Positions 5,368 through 8,099 of a stretch of DNA of 8,099 nucleotides are shown one piece after another. The notes beneath the pieces are model-generated. The model had not been told where the DNA came from. It was given only the letters and a program-made list of their open reading frames with translations, and did not search any database. Each line of letters opens with the position of its first letter. Positions within the stretch are counted from its first letter, which is position 1. The stretch comes from Thermoplasmata archaeon (GTDB lineage Archaea; Thermoplasmatota; Thermoplasmata; Sysuiplasmatales; Sysuiplasmataceae): NCBI GenBank assembly GCA_021796175.1, contig JAJYOM010000066.1:1-8099 (forward strand), written 5' to 3'. The position numbers and the translations under genes were made by a program.

Positions 5368-6555
5368 ATGGATCTTGATTATGATGTTGTTGTCGTAGGA
5401 GCAGGGCCGGGCGGGAGTGTTGCAGCGAAGTATGCCGCCAAGGCAGGCTGCTCGACTCTTATGATTGAGAAGAGGCAGGAGATTGGAACACCGGTGAGAT
5501 GCGGGGAGGGCATAGCGAAGAGGTGGCTCGACGATGTTGGAATTGAGCCAAGCAGCAAATGGATTGCGGCCGAAGTGGACGGCGCAAGGCTGATTTCGCC
5601 AAACGGGACCATACTTACTGTCGACGAGACCAGGGCGGGCAATGAATGCGGTTACGTGATACACCGCGATGTTTTCGACATGACGCTTGCACAGCAGGCG
5701 GCAAAGGCTGGAGCCGAGGTCATGGTGAAAACTTCCGCGACCGGGCTGATAAAGGAGAACGGGAAGGTAACCGGCATAAGGGCCAGGTCGATGGGAAAGG
5801 ATCTGAGGATAAGGAGCGATATAGTGATAGGTGCCGACGGTTTCGAATCGCAGGTGGGCAGATGGGCAGGTATAAACACCAACCTGAAACCCAAGGATGT
5901 TGATTCCTGCTACCAGTATACACTCGTTGGAGTTGACATCGACAGGAGATACACAGATTTCTTCATAGGTGATATCGCGCCTGGCGGCTACATCTGGATG
6001 TTCCCCAAGGGAGATGACATTGCAAATGTCGGCATAGGTGTCCAGACAAGCAAGATAAAAGGTCCGGGAGAAGCAAAGATGTACCTCGACAAATTCATAG
6101 AGAATCATCCAGAATTCAGGAAGGGGAAATCGATAATGGAAGTGGCCGGCGGAGTTTCTATAGCAGCCCCCCTCGACAGGACAACCGTACCGGGACTTAT
6201 GCTGGTTGGAGATGCGGCCAGAATGATAGATCCTGTCACAGGCGGCGGCATATACAATGCATGTGTGGCGGGCAAGATTGCCGGTGAGGTCGCGGGTCAG
6301 GCTGTCAGAGAGAAGAACGTCAGCCAGGAAGTGATGGACAGGTACGAATCAGGCTGGAGGGAAAAGATGGAAGAGCATCTCTACAGAAACTACCTGATGA
6401 AGGAGAAAATATCAAAACTGGATGATGCCACATTCGACAAACTGGTCTACGCCATGACACAGGTCGATATGGAACGGATGACGACACTTGAGATACTTAA
6501 GGCAATCCAGAAGAAATACCCCGAACTCGTGAAGGAGTTCGAGGAATTTATGTAG
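5368..6555 (+). CDS. Digeranylgeranylglycerophospholipid reductase (geranylgeranyl reductase family flavoprotein)
   Basis: FAD enzyme that saturates the isoprenoid chains of archaeal membrane lipids, turning digeranylgeranylglycerol phospholipids into archaeol-type lipids. At 395 residues it has the family's usual length. Seen: the N-terminal dinucleotide-binding motif GAGPGG (11-16) followed by the acidic E34 that ends beta-2, RCGEG with C45 (44-48; a conserved cysteine in this family), the diagnostic lipid-pocket motif PxxYxWxFP (P205, Y208, W210, F212, P213), and the second FAD motif GDAARMIDPVTGGG (281-294). The C-terminal 100 residues are helical and charged, as in the family. No membrane helix is seen; such enzymes act at the membrane surface. 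Its own promoter lies upstream. Family members also reduce other geranylgeranyl substrates, but the combination of motifs and an archaeal setting favours the lipid role. Confidence 0.93.
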   Translation: MDLDYDVVVVGAGPGGSVAAKYAAKAGCSTLMIEKRQEIGTPVRCGEGIAKRWLDDVGIEPSSKWIAAEVDGARLISPNGTILTVDETRAGNECGYVIHRDVFDMTLAQQAAKAGAEVMVKTSATGLIKENGKVTGIRARSMGKDLRIRSDIVIGADGFESQVGRWAGINTNLKPKDVDSCYQYTLVGVDIDRRYTDFFIGDIAPGGYIWMFPKGDDIANVGIGVQTSKIKGPGEAKMYLDKFIENHPEFRKGKSIMEVAGGVSIAAPLDRTTVPGLMLVGDAARMIDPVTGGGIYNACVAGKIAGEVAGQAVREKNVSQEVMDRYESGWREKMEEHLYRNYLMKEKISKLDDATFDKLVYAMTQVDMERMTTLEILKAIQKKYPELVKEFEEFM

Positions 6556-6587
6556 GTGTATAATCCGCAGGTCACTACAGAGGTAGC

Positions 6588-6595
6588 TTTTAAAT
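6588..6595 (+). promoter_or_regulatory. TATA-like box for aspS
   Basis: TTTTAAAT is centred about 37 bases before the ATG at 6629. The inferred start near 6617-6620 gives a leader of only about 10 bases. A second AT-rich match, TATAAT at 6559-6564, is further away and less well placed. Only a weak GGT precedes the ATG. Confidence 0.5.
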
Positions 6596-6628
6596 CAGTG
6601 CTGCTATTCAATCAACTGAGCTGGTAGC

Positions 6629-7948
6629 ATGCAGTCTATACCTCTTTCCACGACCGATTCCATTTCGAACGGCGCAGACGGGACCCAGGTACGATTGAAA
6701 GGCTGGGTGGAGGAGATAAGGGATCTTGGCGGAATATCATTCCTTCTTATCAGGGATGGCTATGGAACAATTCAGGTGACTGTCATCCGCAAGTCAGCTC
6801 CTGCCGCTGTGACTGAGCCGATGAAGGGACTGAGCAGGGAAAGTGTCGTCCAGATCATTGCCGTGGTAAGGAAATCGGAGAAGGCGCGGAAAGGCGTTGA
6901 GCTCATACCATCGGAACTGAAAGTAATCTCCCGTGCTCAGACACCGCTTCCGATGGGTGTGGTGGACAAAGTCGACGTCGAAGTGGACACGAGGTTCGAC
7001 AACCGTTTTATGGATCTGAGGAGATCGGAACAGTCATTCATTTTCAGAGTAAGAGCCGAGTTGACCCGTTTCCTGAGGCAGAAGCTCGCCGAGATGCGCT
7101 TTGTAGAGGTAAGCACGCCGAAGATTGTTTCTGAAGGGGCGGAAGGTGGTGCCACCCTCTTCAACGTGGACTACTTCGGTAGGAAGGCATACCTTGCCCA
7201 GAGTCCACAGCTGTACAAGCAGATGTTAATGGCAAGCGGCCTGAACAGGGTCTACGAGATCGCACCTGTCTACAGGGCAGAGCCCTCGGACACCGTAAGG
7301 CATGTAACGGAATACGTATCGTTCGATGCGGAGCTTGCCTTCATAGACAGCATGGAAGATGTGATGGCCACACTGGAAACACTGATGGTTCATGCAATAG
7401 AGAATACGGCCGGAAAGCTTGGGGGCGAAGGAGAGGCGCTTGGCTTCCACCTGAATGGCGAGCTGAAGCGCCCGTTTCCGAGGCTTGACTTTCCGGAATG
7501 CATAGATATGCTCAGATCGGCCGGAAGGAAAACGGAGAGCGCGGAGGACATAGACACCGAGGGGGAAAAGGTGATCGGCTCCATAATGAGGGATAAAGGG
7601 TACGACATGTATTTCATCACAGGCTTCCCGTCTGCTACGAAACCATTTTACATCATGGAGAGGGAAGGAACGCCGTATTCCAACTCCTTCGACCTCGAAT
7701 ACAGGGGAATGGAGATGGCTTCGGGCGGTCAGAGGGAGCACAGGTACAGTGAGCTGACCAGAAGGATGGAGGAGAAGAATCTCAACCCACACGGATTTGA
7801 ATTCTACCTCAAGGCCTTCAGGTACGGCATGCCGCCGCATGGCGGATGGGGAGAATCAATGGAAAGGATAGTGCAGCAGTTCCTTTCACTCGGCAACATC
7901 AGGGAGGCAATTCTCTTTCCAAGGGACAGGGCAAGAATAGTTCCTTGA
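6629..7948 (+). CDS. aspS: Aspartyl-tRNA synthetase, archaeal type
   Basis: Class IIb synthetase charging tRNA-Asp with aspartate in the cytosol. The 439-residue length is typical for the archaeal/eukaryal form; it lacks the bacterial GAD insertion. Seen: N-terminal OB-fold anticodon-binding domain (about 20-105, with GWVEEIRDLGG at 25-35), motif 1 ending in VSTPKI, the Asp-binding segment QSPQLYKQ, motif 2 with VYRAE (R216), motif 3 in GMPPHGGWGESMER (R413), and the characteristic C-terminal end EAILFPRDRARIVP. Glu28 and Arg87 occupy the two OB-fold places linked to tRNA-Asp versus tRNA-Asn discrimination; the residues usually described there are Trp/Lys (discriminating) or His/Pro (non-discriminating), so specificity cannot be read off. 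In motif 3, ESMER replaces the more common LGxER, but the key arginine is kept. Start at ATG 6629, behind its own promoter. Confidence 0.96.
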   Translation: MQSIPLSTTDSISNGADGTQVRLKGWVEEIRDLGGISFLLIRDGYGTIQVTVIRKSAPAAVTEPMKGLSRESVVQIIAVVRKSEKARKGVELIPSELKVISRAQTPLPMGVVDKVDVEVDTRFDNRFMDLRRSEQSFIFRVRAELTRFLRQKLAEMRFVEVSTPKIVSEGAEGGATLFNVDYFGRKAYLAQSPQLYKQMLMASGLNRVYEIAPVYRAEPSDTVRHVTEYVSFDAELAFIDSMEDVMATLETLMVHAIENTAGKLGGEGEALGFHLNGELKRPFPRLDFPECIDMLRSAGRKTESAEDIDTEGEKVIGSIMRDKGYDMYFITGFPSATKPFYIMEREGTPYSNSFDLEYRGMEMASGGQREHRYSELTRRMEEKNLNPHGFEFYLKAFRYGMPPHGGWGESMERIVQQFLSLGNIREAILFPRDRARIVP

Positions 7949-7949
7949 G

Positions 7950-7959
7950 CTTCTTTTCA
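7950..7959 (+). terminator. Possible pyrimidine-rich terminator after aspS
   Basis: A run of mostly T and C (CTTCTTTTC) starts just behind the aspS stop. Archaeal RNA polymerase often terminates on T-rich tracts without a hairpin. The run has only four consecutive Ts and no other support. Confidence 0.2.
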
Positions 7960-7970
7960 ACTGCCATCAA

Positions 7971-7976
7971 TTATAT
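7971..7976 (+). promoter_or_regulatory. TATA-like box for the gene at the right edge
   Basis: TTATAT is centred about 32 bases before ATG at 8006, giving an inferred start near 7999 and a leader of about 7 bases. No Shine-Dalgarno of useful size lies in that leader, which fits leaderless or near-leaderless initiation. Confidence 0.45.
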
Positions 7977-8005
7977 GCCACAAACCGATACGGACACCGG
8001 TCAGG

Positions 8006-8099
8006 ATGGGAGACATCTACGAGAGGGAACTTAAGGGATTGCTCGGTGGCGAGGAGAAATTTATTGAAAAGGTAGTCAGGTCACTCCCTCCTTCGGAAA
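8006..8099 (+). CDS. N-terminal fragment of an unidentified protein, possibly Holliday-junction-resolvase-like
   Basis: ATG at 8006 opens a frame of 31 complete codons that leaves the window, beginning MGDIYERELKGLLGG and continuing with a charged helix. The opening YERELKxLL resembles the first helix of archaeal Hjc-type resolvases and related nucleases, in which an acidic residue of this helix helps bind metal. The catalytic core would lie beyond the edge, so this is only a suggestion. A TATA-like box at the right distance and the lack of any competing frame support a real gene. Confidence 0.6.
   Translation, partial: MGDIYERELKGLLGGEEKFIEKVVRSLPPSE

Noticed and set aside
5293..6108. Open frame of 271 codons on the minus strand opposite the geranylgeranyl reductase
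   Set aside because: Antisense shadow; its composition is odd and the plus-strand frame has all family motifs.
1..8099. CRISPR array, insertion sequence, tRNA gene, attachment site or toxin-antitoxin pair
   Set aside because: I looked for spaced direct repeats, terminal inverted repeats, TPsiC-loop-like strings and short overlapping gene pairs by eye and found none that hold.

Overview
The window is a chromosomal segment of an archaeon, most likely a euryarchaeon of the Thermoplasmata or a relative. The evidence is an archaeal DnaG with a TOPRIM core and exosome-type C-terminal domain, a digeranylgeranyl-lipid reductase of archaeal membrane synthesis, an archaeal-type AspRS, a LonB-type AAA+ ATPase, TATA-like boxes about 25-35 bases before starts, and heavy use of AGG/AGA and ATA codons. 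The placement is an inference from gene content and style, not from a marker phylogeny. I see no rRNA, tRNA, CRISPR array, transposase or insertion sequence. Genes are packed tightly and the content is housekeeping.

Layout. Bases 1-653 (minus strand) hold most of an RNase Z gene that runs off the left edge. It starts at TTG behind a perfect GGAGGT. Just upstream on the same strand (699-920) is a small Cys/His zinc-binding protein gene, probably leaderless. A 122-base divergent gap carries promoters for that gene and for ribulose-phosphate 3-epimerase (1043-1690, TTG start). A 224-base gap follows, with small hairpins and a possible 23-codon mini-ORF. Next comes a tight pair: dnaG (1915-3219) and, 12 bases later, a LonB-like AAA+ ATPase (3232-4764) that has a zinc ribbon in place of LonB membrane helices and no protease domain. 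Its stop codon abuts the stop of a convergent RimI-like acetyltransferase (5202-4765, minus). A divergent gap with a good TATA box leads into the geranylgeranyl reductase gene (5368-6555). It is followed by aspS (6629-7948) and the first 31 codons of a further gene (from 8006), tentatively a Holliday-junction-resolvase-like protein, cut by the right edge.

How the genes fit together. RNase Z and AspRS serve tRNA maturation and charging. DnaG links to RNA decay (archaeal exosome) and possibly priming, and its ATPase neighbour is probably cotranscribed with it. Rpe feeds the non-oxidative pentose phosphate route, and the reductase saturates archaeal lipids. No complete new defence or mobile system is visible. 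The most unusual item is the protease-less, zinc-ribbon LonB-like ATPase coupled to dnaG. Secondary points are the unusual AspRS specificity residues and the untranslated stretch before dnaG.
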